Of a stretch of 37,832 nucleotides of DNA, positions 23,190-32,519 are shown in pieces. The notes under the pieces are model-generated. The model did no database searches, was not told where the DNA came from, and saw only the letters and a list, made by a program, of their open reading frames with translations. The DNA comes from an uncultured Solobacterium sp. GTDB taxonomy: Bacteria; Bacillota_I; Bacilli_A; Erysipelotrichales; Erysipelotrichaceae. The stretch spans positions 1 to 37,832 of the forward strand of contig UQPV01000024.1 in the NCBI GenBank assembly GCA_900543035.1, given 5' to 3'. The translations under genes and the position numbers were made by a program. Within the stretch, counting starts at the first letter, position 1; each line of letters opens with the position of its first letter.

Positions 23190-25496
23190 ATGGCCAAGGC
23201 AAAGAAGAAGAAGGCACAGAAGGGAAAGGGGATCCTGGAACCGGATGTGATGGTCTACATCTATTCGCTTGCGGCCATCGCCGTCTCATTGATCGGCTGT
23301 CTGCAGATCGGGTTTGCAGGCAGCCTGCTCACCTCGCTGCTGCAGTATCTGTGCGGCACGCTCTACGGTGTCGTCTATGCGGTGGTGATCGTGACGGCCT
23401 TTCTCGCCATGATGCGGAAATCATGGAAGCAGCTGCCCGCGCAGTATCTGGTGGCGGCTGCTTTGTTCGTTACGGCCTGGATGATCCTCGCGTCCATTCC
23501 ATCGGATGAGACGCTCAAGGGTGCGGCGCTGCTGAATGATTATCTTCGTCATACCGCGCTGATCCTGCAGGGAGAGGTCGCCAGAGGCGGCGGCGTGATC
23601 GGTGTGCTGCTGGTCTCCCTGCTCAGCTTTTTGTTCGATCATACCGGGACGAGGATCGTCGCGGCAGCCATGATCCTGATGGGCATCGCGCTGTGCGTGC
23701 ATGGCACGCTGTCCGCCCGCCTGCGCTCGGCCAAAGACTCCCTGGGGTCTGCCTGGCAGGCGCGCCGCAAGGCGCCTAAGCCGCCGCGCAAGGACAAAGA
23801 AGAGCCAAGGCGCGTCCCCGATATCCGCATCGATGACGGCCCTGTGGACACGCCTTCCTTTTTCGTGGATGCGGATGATGCGCCTGTGCAGAAGGTGGAG
23901 CAGCCGCCGCTGTTCGCCCAGGAGGAAGAAGATCATCTGGACATCATGACACCGCAAAAGAAGCATGAAGAGAAGCTGGGCATCCTGGCCGATGGAAAAG
24001 AGCGTGAGGCGCAGGAGGATAAGAAAGCACCGTTCACCAGTCAGTTTGACATCGATTACAGCAAATACCGGCTGCCGCGTCTCTCTTTGCTCGATGATCC
24101 GGCAGCCGGGAAGAAGAGCAAGGCGAATACGAACGTACAGGCGGCGCGACTCAAAGGAAAGCAGCTGATCGACATCCTGGAACAGTTCGGCGTCAAGGCG
24201 ACGCTGGTCGGCACCCATATCGGCCCCAGCATCACCCGCTTTGAGGTCCGTCCCGATCAGGGCGTGCGGGTGAGCCGCATCAGCAACCTGCAATATGACA
24301 TCAAGATGGCGCTGGCTGCTAAAGACATCCGCATCGAGGCGCCGATCCCCGGCAAGAGCGCTGTGGGCATCGAGGTGCCCAACGAAGAGAAGACGACCGT
24401 GCGCATGAAGGAGCTGATGCGCGCCATCCCAGAGAGCATGGCGACGCGCCGGCTGCTCTTCTGCCTTGGCAAGGACCTCAGCGGCAGCTGCGTATATGGA
24501 GAGCTCAACAAGATGCCGCATCTGCTGGTGGCAGGCGCTACCGGCAGCGGCAAATCGGTCTGCATCAACAGCATCATCTGTTCGCTGCTCATGCGCACAC
24601 GCCCGGATGAGGTGAAGATGCTGCTGATCGACCCGAAGAAGGTGGAGTTCACCCCATACCATGAGGTCCCGCATCTGATCGGGCCGGTGATCACGGACAG
24701 TGAGGAAGCCAACCGGGCGCTCAAGGTCATCGTCGCGATGATGGATCAGCGCTATGAGCTGTTCGCCATGGCCGGCGTGCGCAATATCTCCGGCTATAAC
24801 GCCATGGTGAATGATCATCCGGAAGAACAGCGGGAACCGCTGCCTTCCGTGGTCGTCATCATCGATGAGCTGGCCGATCTGATGATGGTCGCTGCCAAAG
24901 AGGTCGAGGGGAGCATCCAGCGCATCACGCAGCTGGCCCGTGCGGCCGGCATCCATCTGATCGTCGCGACACAGCGTCCCAGCGTCGATGTCATCACCGG
25001 GGTGATCAAGGCCAACATCCCCTCGCGCATCGCCTTCTCTGTATCCAGCGCGGTCGATTCCCGCACCATCCTCGACCAGATGGGCGCGGAAAAGCTGCTG
25101 GGTTATGGCGACATGCTGTATCTGCCGGTCGGGGAGACCGCAGCCAGACGCATTCAGGGCGTATATGTCGATGACAAAGAGGTCGCCAGGATCTGCGAGG
25201 CGGTCAAGAAGCAAGGCCGGCCACGCTATGATGACGCATTCCTGCGCCTGGATCAGCTGGACAGCAGCCAGGGCGGGAAGACGGTCGAGATCCAAGAAGA
25301 CCCGCTGTATGAAGAGGTCCGGGAGTTCGTCATACACAGCCGCAAGGCCAGCACCTCGCTCATCCAACGCCGCTTCAGCATCGGCTATGCCCGCGCGGCA
25401 CGGCTGATCGATGTGCTGGAGGAACGCGGGATCATCGGTCCGGCACGCGGCTCAAAGCCCAGAGAGGTGTTCATCCGAGAGGAAGACGAGCTGTAA
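23190..25496 (+). CDS. ftsK: DNA translocase FtsK/SpoIIIE
   Basis: A septal DNA pump that clears chromosomes from the closing septum. The 768-residue protein has four hydrophobic helices at the N terminus (about 15-165), a charged linker, and the motor: alpha/beta domains with Walker A GATGSGKSV (about 449-457), Walker B VVIIDELADLM (about 553-563), and VATQRPSVDVITG plus the GYGDMLYLP segment. The C-terminal gamma winged helix (about 705-768) contains SIGYARAARLID, which reads polar DNA motifs. The SD GGAGGGAAG picks the ATG at 23190 over one at 23175. It is in an operon with the rnj gene. Confidence 0.95.
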   Translation: MAKAKKKKAQKGKGILEPDVMVYIYSLAAIAVSLIGCLQIGFAGSLLTSLLQYLCGTLYGVVYAVVIVTAFLAMMRKSWKQLPAQYLVAAALFVTAWMILASIPSDETLKGAALLNDYLRHTALILQGEVARGGGVIGVLLVSLLSFLFDHTGTRIVAAAMILMGIALCVHGTLSARLRSAKDSLGSAWQARRKAPKPPRKDKEEPRRVPDIRIDDGPVDTPSFFVDADDAPVQKVEQPPLFAQEEEDHLDIMTPQKKHEEKLGILADGKEREAQEDKKAPFTSQFDIDYSKYRLPRLSLLDDPAAGKKSKANTNVQAARLKGKQLIDILEQFGVKATLVGTHIGPSITRFEVRPDQGVRVSRISNLQYDIKMALAAKDIRIEAPIPGKSAVGIEVPNEEKTTVRMKELMRAIPESMATRRLLFCLGKDLSGSCVYGELNKMPHLLVAGATGSGKSVCINSIICSLLMRTRPDEVKMLLIDPKKVEFTPYHEVPHLIGPVITDSEEANRALKVIVAMMDQRYELFAMAGVRNISGYNAMVNDHPEEQREPLPSVVVIIDELADLMMVAAKEVEGSIQRITQLARAAGIHLIVATQRPSVDVITGVIKANIPSRIAFSVSSAVDSRTILDQMGAEKLLGYGDMLYLPVGETAARRIQGVYVDDKEVARICEAVKKQGRPRYDDAFLRLDQLDSSQGGKTVEIQEDPLYEEVREFVIHSRKASTSLIQRRFSIGYARAARLIDVLEERGIIGPARGSKPREVFIREEDEL

Positions 25497-25508
25497 AGCG
25501 CATCTGCG

Positions 25509-25536
25509 TTGAAATTTCAGGAAAATCAGATATAAT
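25509..25536 (+). promoter_or_regulatory. Promoter of ridA
   Basis: -35 TTGAAA at 25509-25514, 16 bases, -10 TATAAT at 25531-25536, just after the ftsK stop codon. Confidence 0.82.
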
Positions 25537-25589
25537 ATAACAGACATGAGACCCATGCCATCATCATGAATGATATAGGAGGAATGGAT

Positions 25590-26066
25590 ATGAACGTATT
25601 TGTAAAAGCCGTACACAGCGACAAGGCGCCTAAGGCGCTGGGGCCGTATTCCCAGGCGACCAAGCTGGGAGATTTCGTCTATCTTTCCGGACAGCTGGGC
25701 ATCGACCCGAATACCGGAGAGCTGGCAGGAGAGACCATGAAGGAACAGGCAGAGCAGGCGATGAAGAACATCGGCGCCGTGCTCGCAGAGATGGGCCTGC
25801 GCTATGACCACATCATGAAGACGACGATCTTCGTGAAGGATCTGAACGATTTTGATGCGCTCAACGAAGTGTATGCCGGATTCCTGGAAGAGCCGTATCC
25901 GGCACGCAGCTGCGTGGAAGTCAGCAGACTGCCTAAGGGCGCGCTGGTAGAGATCGAATGTCTCGCTATCGATACGCTGGTCTATGAGCAGCAGATGGCT
26001 GCGCAGCAGGGCGGATGCTCAAGCTGCGGCGGCGGATGCGACAGCGGAAGCTGCTCTGGATGCTGA
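25590..26066 (+). CDS. ridA: RidA family deaminase with cysteine-rich C-terminal tail
   Basis: RidA hydrolyses reactive enamine/imine intermediates (such as 2-aminoacrylate from serine or cysteine breakdown) to keto acids, protecting PLP enzymes. Residues 1-130 are a normal RidA domain: KAPKALGPYSQA, SGQLGIDP, and the active-site arginine in YPARSCVEV (Arg106). The protein is 158 residues, about 30 longer than usual. The extra tail has five cysteines at 143, 146, 150, 155 and 158, among glycine and serine, resembling a metal-binding or maturation-type tag. AGGAGG at 25577-25582 fits the ATG at 25590. The cysteine desulfidase-like enzyme at the left end makes a possible source of its substrate. 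Confidence 0.9.
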   Translation: MNVFVKAVHSDKAPKALGPYSQATKLGDFVYLSGQLGIDPNTGELAGETMKEQAEQAMKNIGAVLAEMGLRYDHIMKTTIFVKDLNDFDALNEVYAGFLEEPYPARSCVEVSRLPKGALVEIECLAIDTLVYEQQMAAQQGGCSSCGGGCDSGSCSGC

Positions 26067-26072
26067 GATGAG

Positions 26073-26099
26073 TGAAAGCCGTGGATCCACGGCTTTTTT
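26073..26099 (+). terminator. Intrinsic terminator of ridA
   Basis: Perfect 22-base palindrome (26075-26096, AAAGCCGTGGA and its complement) followed by T residues. Confidence 0.9.
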
Positions 26100-26110
26100 C
26101 GTTCCTGTGC

Positions 26111-26132
26111 AAAAAAGCTCCGGAACCGGAGC
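26111..26132 (-). terminator. Intrinsic terminator of rqcH
   Basis: Minus-strand stem GCTCCGG with CCGGAGC around two bases, followed by six T residues (plus-strand A at 26111-26116). It sits back to back with the ridA terminator. Confidence 0.88.
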
Positions 26133-26134
26133 CT

Positions 26135-27796
26135 TCATGTTTTCTTCTGATACTGACGGATGATCTCGGTGACCTCTTTCTGCGAAGGGTCCATGTAAAT
26201 GGTGCGGTAATGCTGCATGGTCACCGCACCCGGCGCGGAGCCTGGCACCTTCTTCAGCTGGCGCACCGGGCAATAGTTGACCGGCACGCTGCTGGAAAAG
26301 CGTCCCTGTGAGTAGTAGGCGGCGAGCATCGCGCAGATGCGCAGCAGGCGTTCATTCGGCTGCGGGTCGGTGCAGATGACATGGGAGCCATGCAGGTCCT
26401 TCGTGTGGAACCACAGGTCATCCTTGCGGGCCAGGGTGCGGGTCAGGTATTCGTTCTGGATATTGTTCTTGCCCAGATAGACGAGCGTGCCCTCGATGTC
26501 AAAGACGGTGAAATGCGGGATCTGCTTGCCTTTGCGGCGGCGGATGCCGCTTTTCTGCGCGTTCATGTAGCCGCGCTTCACCAGCTCTTCCCGGATCTCC
26601 ATCGCATCGGGCACGGCGGCCAGCTCGACCTGAGACTCCAGCTGTTCGAAATAGGCGATCGTCTGCTCGCACAGCGCGATCTGTTCCTGCAGGATGCCCT
26701 GCGCCCGGCGCTGCTTATGGTATTTCTGATAATAACGGTTGGCATTGCGAGCGATGTCAAAGCGCATGTCGATGGGGATGGCGACTTCCTCCTCCCGCTC
26801 AAACGAAGGAAGGCGCACGATCGGCTCACGCTTCAAGGAAGACTGGTAGGCGAACAGCAGGTCGCCGTATTCCCGATAGCGGTCACAGTCCATCGCTTCA
26901 TCGAGCGCCTGATACAGCTTGGGCAGCTTGTTGCGGTTCTTGCTCAGCTCGCGGCGGATGACGCGGAAGAGGTCTCCGCTTTGCTGCTTGACGCGCACCT
27001 TCTGCTCTTTTTCATAAAACAGCGCATCCATGCCTTCCATCAGCGGATACGTCTGCGCTTCGCTTTGCAGGTGGGTGAGCGGGATGCAGTGGAACAGCGT
27101 CTGTTCCTTGACCGTATGCAGATACAGGACATGGCTGCTTCGGATCTGTTCCATGATGTCCGCAAATGCCTCTCCCTGCCGCATCCGGTATTCCGCCTCC
27201 CGCCCCAGCAGCGGAGAGAAGCCGAAGAGCTGCGCGCCCAGGGGGCGGCTGTCATCGAGCGCGGATGCGTCGACCTGGAAAGGGTCGTGCTTGCGCATGT
27301 CCTGGGCCGGCAGAGCGTAGCGCGCGCCGGGGTGGATGAGACGCTTGCTGTTTTCAAAGACAGGGATGCGCTTGAGGGCGTCGACGATGATGCCCTCCGC
27401 ATTGACCAGCACCAGGTTGGCGTATTTGCCCATCAGCTCCGCATAGAGCGTGCGCATGTGCAGATCGCCCAGCTCATCGCGCGCTTCCACATCGATGCGC
27501 AGCACGCGGTCAAGGCCGACCTGTTCGATCCTGCGGATGAATCCGCCGTCCAGCTGCTTGCGCAGCAGCATGACGAAGTTGCTCGGCGTCTCCATCGTCG
27601 TATAAGAAGCCTGCGTCAGGTGCAGGCGGTTATAGGTGCTGTGAAAAGAAGTGAGCAGGCGCCGGTTTCCCTTCGTCGTGCGCAGCGTCCACAGCAGTTC
27701 CACATCGGATATATTCTGGATCTTGCTGATCTTGCAAGGCAGGTATTCCTTCAGTTCGCTGCTGATCTGATGCAGCAGCAGTCCGTCCAAAGCCAT
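26135..27796 (-). CDS. rqcH: NFACT family ribosome rescue factor RqcH
   Basis: RqcH (Rqc2 homologue, earlier called fibronectin-binding protein) binds stalled 50S subunits and adds C-terminal alanine tails. The 553-residue protein has the NFACT-N domain (about 1-200, starting MALDGLLLHQISSEL with KISKIQNI), helices that would form a coiled coil (about 280-420) and the C-terminal NFACT-R domain (about 430-545) with the NNIQNEYLTRTLARKDDLWFH core. The start has GGAGTGTGATCAAA before the ATG at 27796; an upstream extension to 27868 lacks support. It is divergent from gmk, as yloA and gmk are close neighbours in Bacillus. Confidence 0.92.
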   Translation of the reverse strand: MALDGLLLHQISSELKEYLPCKISKIQNISDVELLWTLRTTKGNRRLLTSFHSTYNRLHLTQASYTTMETPSNFVMLLRKQLDGGFIRRIEQVGLDRVLRIDVEARDELGDLHMRTLYAELMGKYANLVLVNAEGIIVDALKRIPVFENSKRLIHPGARYALPAQDMRKHDPFQVDASALDDSRPLGAQLFGFSPLLGREAEYRMRQGEAFADIMEQIRSSHVLYLHTVKEQTLFHCIPLTHLQSEAQTYPLMEGMDALFYEKEQKVRVKQQSGDLFRVIRRELSKNRNKLPKLYQALDEAMDCDRYREYGDLLFAYQSSLKREPIVRLPSFEREEEVAIPIDMRFDIARNANRYYQKYHKQRRAQGILQEQIALCEQTIAYFEQLESQVELAAVPDAMEIREELVKRGYMNAQKSGIRRRKGKQIPHFTVFDIEGTLVYLGKNNIQNEYLTRTLARKDDLWFHTKDLHGSHVICTDPQPNERLLRICAMLAAYYSQGRFSSSVPVNYCPVRQLKKVPGSAPGAVTMQHYRTIYMDPSQKEVTEIIRQYQKKT

Positions 27797-27818
27797 TTTG
27801 ATCACACTCCATTGTAAT

Positions 27819-27827
27819 ATTATAGCA
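27819..27827 (-). promoter_or_regulatory. Extended -10 promoter of rqcH
   Basis: Minus-strand TGCTATAAT, an extended -10 box, lies 23 bases before the start codon. There is no good -35 box. It is divergent from the gmk promoter. Confidence 0.55.
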
Positions 27828-27850
27828 CAGATCAAGGACGGAAAAAAAGT

Positions 27851-27879
27851 TTGACAGATGCAGGGCACGCTGGTAAAAT
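27851..27879 (+). promoter_or_regulatory. Promoter of gmk
   Basis: -35 TTGACA at 27851-27856, 17 bases, -10 TAAAAT at 27874-27879 with a TG extension. Confidence 0.85.
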
Positions 27880-27909
27880 CAGTAGTAAATAAACGGAAGG
27901 ATGAAGCGC

Positions 27910-28488
27910 ATGAAAAAAGGACTGCTGATCATCATGAGCGGACCGAGCGGCGTAGGCAAGGGGACCATCCGGAAATGTTTCATGGACGACGACAGTCTCC
28001 GCCTTGCTTACTCGATCTCGATGACGACACGGAAACCGAGAGCGAATGAAGTGGACGGTGTAGACTATATCTTCACGAGCCGGGAACACTTCGAAGAGGC
28101 CATCCGCAGAGGGGAACTACTGGAGTGGGCCGAATTTGTAGGAAACTATTATGGCACGCCGCTGGCTCAGGTAGAGGAGCTGCGCAACGAGGGGAAGAAT
28201 GTGCTGCTGGAGATCGAGGTGCAAGGCGCTGACCAGGTGCGTCAGAAATGCCCGGATGCGCTGAGCATCTTCATCATCCCGCCGAGCATGGAAGAGCTGG
28301 AGAAACGGATCCGCGGCCGCCGCAGCGAGCCGGAGGAGATCGTGCAGCAGCGGCTGGCGAAGGCCGAGAACGAGATGAAGCTCGTCAGCAATTATAAATA
28401 CATCGTGTGCAATGAGGATCCGCAGCTTGCGGCAGAGCTCATCAGCTCCATCATCAAACGGCACATGTATGTCGAAGAAAACGTCTGA
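27910..28488 (+). CDS. gmk: Guanylate kinase
   Basis: Gmk phosphorylates GMP to GDP, a step in GTP and (p)ppGpp balance. The 192-residue protein has P-loop SGPSGVGKGT (about 11-20), SMTTRKPRANEVDGVDY (about 37-53, GMP site), WAEFVGNYYGTP (about 73-84) and the LID with RGRRSEPEE. GGAAGGATGA before the ATG at 27910 supports that start; the ATG at 27901 would overlap the ribosome binding site. It has its own promoter and terminator. rpoZ, which often follows gmk in Firmicutes, is not present. Confidence 0.95.
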   Translation: MKKGLLIIMSGPSGVGKGTIRKCFMDDDSLRLAYSISMTTRKPRANEVDGVDYIFTSREHFEEAIRRGELLEWAEFVGNYYGTPLAQVEELRNEGKNVLLEIEVQGADQVRQKCPDALSIFIIPPSMEELEKRIRGRRSEPEEIVQQRLAKAENEMKLVSNYKYIVCNEDPQLAAELISSIIKRHMYVEENV

Positions 28489-28490
28489 TC

Positions 28491-28515
28491 AGATCCTTCG
28501 GGATCTTTTCTTTTG
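28491..28515 (+). terminator. Intrinsic terminator of gmk
   Basis: Stem AGATCC with GGATCT around a TTCG loop and a T-rich tail. Confidence 0.82.
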
Positions 28516-28516
28516 T

Positions 28517-28543
28517 AAAAAAAATGGATCCCGAAGGATCCAT
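28517..28543 (-). terminator. Intrinsic terminator of gdhA
   Basis: Minus-strand eight-pair stem ATGGATCC with GGATCCAT around a TTCG loop, followed by a long T tract (plus-strand A at 28517-28524). Confidence 0.92.
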
Positions 28544-28550
28544 GAGGTTC

Positions 28551-30053
<1,503 letters not shown>

Positions 30054-30079
30054 TCATGACAATTCACGCGCGAAAAGCC

Positions 30080-30088
30080 TGCTATGCT
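30080..30088 (+). promoter_or_regulatory. Weak extended -10 promoter of feoAB
   Basis: TGCTATGCT, an extended -10 box, lies 17 bases before the feoA start codon. No good -35 box is seen. The region from 29942 to 30079 has no clear Fur box that I can support. Confidence 0.35.
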
Positions 30089-30104
30089 TGGAGCAGGTGA
30101 TATC

Positions 30105-30326
30105 ATGTTGGCAAGCGAACTGAAAAGAGGGCAGCGCGGAGTGGTCCGTGCGATCCATATGGAGGAGGCAGACCGGAAGCGGCTGAGCGAGATGGGCATC
30201 AGCGCGGGAACGTCGATCATCTTCCGCGGCACGCTTTTGTGGCGCGATCCGCTGCTGTTTGAGACGAGAGACGCGATGCTCGCCCTGCGGCGCAAAGATG
30301 CGCGCCGGATCGAGGTGAGCGGATGA
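30105..30326 (+). CDS. feoA: Ferrous iron transport protein FeoA
   Basis: FeoA is a small SH3-like cytoplasmic protein that assists FeoB. The 73-residue protein has the family pattern with residues LSEMGISAGTSI and the later LRRKDARRIEV. GGTGA at 30096-30100 supports the ATG at 30105. Its stop overlaps the feoB start (ATGA, 30323-30326), so translation is coupled. Confidence 0.88.
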   Translation: MLASELKRGQRGVVRAIHMEEADRKRLSEMGISAGTSIIFRGTLLWRDPLLFETRDAMLALRRKDARRIEVSG

Positions 30327-32353
30327 AGCACTATACGGTGGCGCTTCTTGGCAATCCCAATGTGGGCAAGAGCGCCTGGATCAACCTGCTTGCGCATGCG
30401 GACTTCAAGGTGGGGAACTGGCCCGGCGTCACCATCGAAAAGAAAGAGGCGCGCGTCTATGATCAGGGCAGCTGTTATCACTTCATCGATCTTCCGGGCG
30501 TGTATTCGCTCAGCGAGGATCAGGATGAAGGGCGGATCTGCACGGCGTTCTTGCGGGAAAATCACATCGACCTCATCCTCGATATCTGTGATTCCACCTG
30601 TCTGGGCCGTTCGCTGCGCCTGTGTCTGGCGCTGCGGGAGCTGCAGGTGCCCATGATCGTCGTCTGTTCCCTGGCGGATGCGGCAGATAAGCTGGGGATC
30701 CGCATCGATGAAGCGCAGCTGAGCGATATGCTGGCACTGCCGGTGCTTTTGCTCAGCGCCAGGAGAAAGAAGGATGCGAAAACGCTCTGGACAGCGATCC
30801 GCGCCAATATCGGCGCAAACGGGATCCACAAGCCGCTGTATGATCCTGCACAGGCGAAGATCGCGCGCGAGAGGGAAGCGCAGCTGCATGAGCAGGATGA
30901 GAGAGCGCGCAATGCGCAGGTCTATGCGTTCATGCGCGGGGAAGGGGATGACGGCCGCCTGAGCCTCGATCTTCAGCAATGGCGGCGCGCCAGGACGGCG
31001 GACGATGTCTGGAACCGCTATGATGCCCTCATCGATGCGATCATGGCGCGCTGTGTATGCCAGAAAGACCGCTCTCGTTATACGCTGGCGGACCGCATCC
31101 TGCTCGATCCGCTGCTGGCGCTGCCGCTGTGTGCGTTGTTCTTGCTCTGGCTGCTGCAGATGGTCTTTACCGGCTCTGCCCCATGGAGCGCGTTCATCAT
31201 GGAAGTGTGCGACGACTACATCTGCCCATATCTCTTATACTATATGGAAGGTATACCGGAAGTGATCCAGCGCTTCCTGCTGGAGGGCGTGGTGCGCGGC
31301 GCGGCCAGCGTGATCAGCTTCGTCCCGCTGATGGGCTGCCTGTATTTCTGGCTCGCCTTCCTGGAGGAAAGCGGATATATGGCGCGCATCGCTTTTCTGG
31401 CCGATAAAGTGATGTCTTATTTTCATCTCAGCGGCAAGGCGCTGGTCGCCATGGTGCTGGGCTTTGGCTGCAATGTGCCGGGCATCATGGCCACCAGGGC
31501 ATTGGAAAGCGAAAAGCGCCGACGCATGGCCGCGCTGCTTGTCCCCTTCATGTCCTGCGGCGCCAGGCTCCCGCTGTATCTGATGTTTGCGGCAAGCCTC
31601 TTTTGCGGCAAGGAAGCGCTCGTCGTGGCTTCGCTGTATGGGATCGGCCTTCTGGTTGCTTTTGCGGCCGCCCTGATCCTCAGCCGCCTGCAGTATTTCC
31701 ATGATGAGCGCATCCAGGTCATGGAGCTGCCGCCGTATCGGCTGCCCTCTCTTGGCGCGATGGGCAAGACGGCCTTCCATGAGATGATCGCCTATCTGCG
31801 CAAGGCCTGCAGCGTGGTGCTCATCGTCATGATGAGCCTGTGGTGCCTTTCTTATCTTCCCTCAGGGGAGCGGGAGAGCAGCTATCTCGCTGCTGCGGCA
31901 AAGGCGGCCGCACCTGTGTTCGAGCCGCTGGGCTTTGGGGACAGCTGGGTGTGCGTGGCCTCGCTTCCGGCCGGCATTGCCGCCAAGGAGAGCATCGTCG
32001 GCTTTCTTCAGCCGCATCAGGAAGAAATCACGGCCAGGCCGATCGATCTTGAACAGGATGTCCCCAGCCTGATCCAGCGCGCGCTGCAATGCGCGAAGGC
32101 GGCCACGCTGCTGCAGAAGGAAGAAGCGCAGCCGCAGCCCCGGCTTCAGCTGTGGGAAGGGGATGACGCTGCGCTGCGCGCATACAGCTTCATGGTCTTC
32201 GTGCTGCTCAGCATCCCCTGCGTGATGACGCTGTCGGCGCTGCTCAGGCTGTATGGGCGATCGATGATGTGGATGAGCGTGGGGATGATGACGGTCATCC
32301 CGTATTTCGCTTCGCTGCTGATCTATCAGATCATCCATCTTTTGCAAGGATGA
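30323..32353 (+). CDS. feoB: Ferrous iron transporter FeoB
   Basis: FeoB moves Fe2+ across the membrane and has an N-terminal GTPase domain. The 676-residue protein has G1 GNPNVGKS (10-17), G2-like VGNWPGVT (30-37), G3 DLPG (56-59) and a changed G4 (SLAD at 116-119 where NxxD is usual, as in NMMD). A helical linker follows, then about eight or more membrane helices with the gate motifs GFGCNVPG (about 383-390) and SCGARLP (about 412-418) and both gate cysteines. A hydrophilic insertion follows the GIAAKES segment (from about 550). The length is a little below the 700 or so of typical FeoB. It is the second gene of a two-gene iron operon. Confidence 0.95.
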   Translation: MKHYTVALLGNPNVGKSAWINLLAHADFKVGNWPGVTIEKKEARVYDQGSCYHFIDLPGVYSLSEDQDEGRICTAFLRENHIDLILDICDSTCLGRSLRLCLALRELQVPMIVVCSLADAADKLGIRIDEAQLSDMLALPVLLLSARRKKDAKTLWTAIRANIGANGIHKPLYDPAQAKIAREREAQLHEQDERARNAQVYAFMRGEGDDGRLSLDLQQWRRARTADDVWNRYDALIDAIMARCVCQKDRSRYTLADRILLDPLLALPLCALFLLWLLQMVFTGSAPWSAFIMEVCDDYICPYLLYYMEGIPEVIQRFLLEGVVRGAASVISFVPLMGCLYFWLAFLEESGYMARIAFLADKVMSYFHLSGKALVAMVLGFGCNVPGIMATRALESEKRRRMAALLVPFMSCGARLPLYLMFAASLFCGKEALVVASLYGIGLLVAFAAALILSRLQYFHDERIQVMELPPYRLPSLGAMGKTAFHEMIAYLRKACSVVLIVMMSLWCLSYLPSGERESSYLAAAAKAAAPVFEPLGFGDSWVCVASLPAGIAAKESIVGFLQPHQEEITARPIDLEQDVPSLIQRALQCAKAATLLQKEEAQPQPRLQLWEGDDAALRAYSFMVFVLLSIPCVMTLSALLRLYGRSMMWMSVGMMTVIPYFASLLIYQIIHLLQG

Positions 32354-32390
32354 AACCAGTGAAAAAGGGAGAAAAACGTTTACATTTCCC

Positions 32391-32418
32391 GATAAAATCT
32401 TACATTATGTGATAAAAT
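32391..32418 (+). repeat. Direct repeat of GATAAAAT
   Basis: The octamer GATAAAAT occurs at 32391-32398 and 32411-32418, about two helix turns apart, in the 166-base gap between feoB and rny. It could be a protein-binding operator or a chance of AT-rich DNA. Confidence 0.35.
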
Positions 32419-32457
32419 GGGGAATCTCTCTTGTTTAGCCCCCGCCCTCTATGTTAT

Positions 32458-32463
32458 TATAAT
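32458..32463 (+). promoter_or_regulatory. -10 box of rny
   Basis: A perfect TATAAT (32458-32463) lies 56 bases before the start codon. The best -35 candidate, TTGTTT at 32431-32436, is too far (21 bases) and the match is weak. Confidence 0.45.
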
Positions 32464-32519
32464 AAAGGTTAACGACCAGGCTTCAAGCCGATTGATCATA
32501 GACGAATGGAGGGAATGGT

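Noticed and set aside
23421..25367. Long minus-strand open frame of about 648 codons opposite ftsK
   Set aside because: The plus strand encodes FtsK with all its motifs; the opposite frame has no recognisable domain and is typical of antisense open frames in GC-rich DNA.
26381..27817. Plus-strand open frame of about 478 codons opposite rqcH
   Set aside because: RqcH on the minus strand has domain, start and promoter support. The plus-strand frame shows no motif, and ridA ends at a clear terminator upstream of it.
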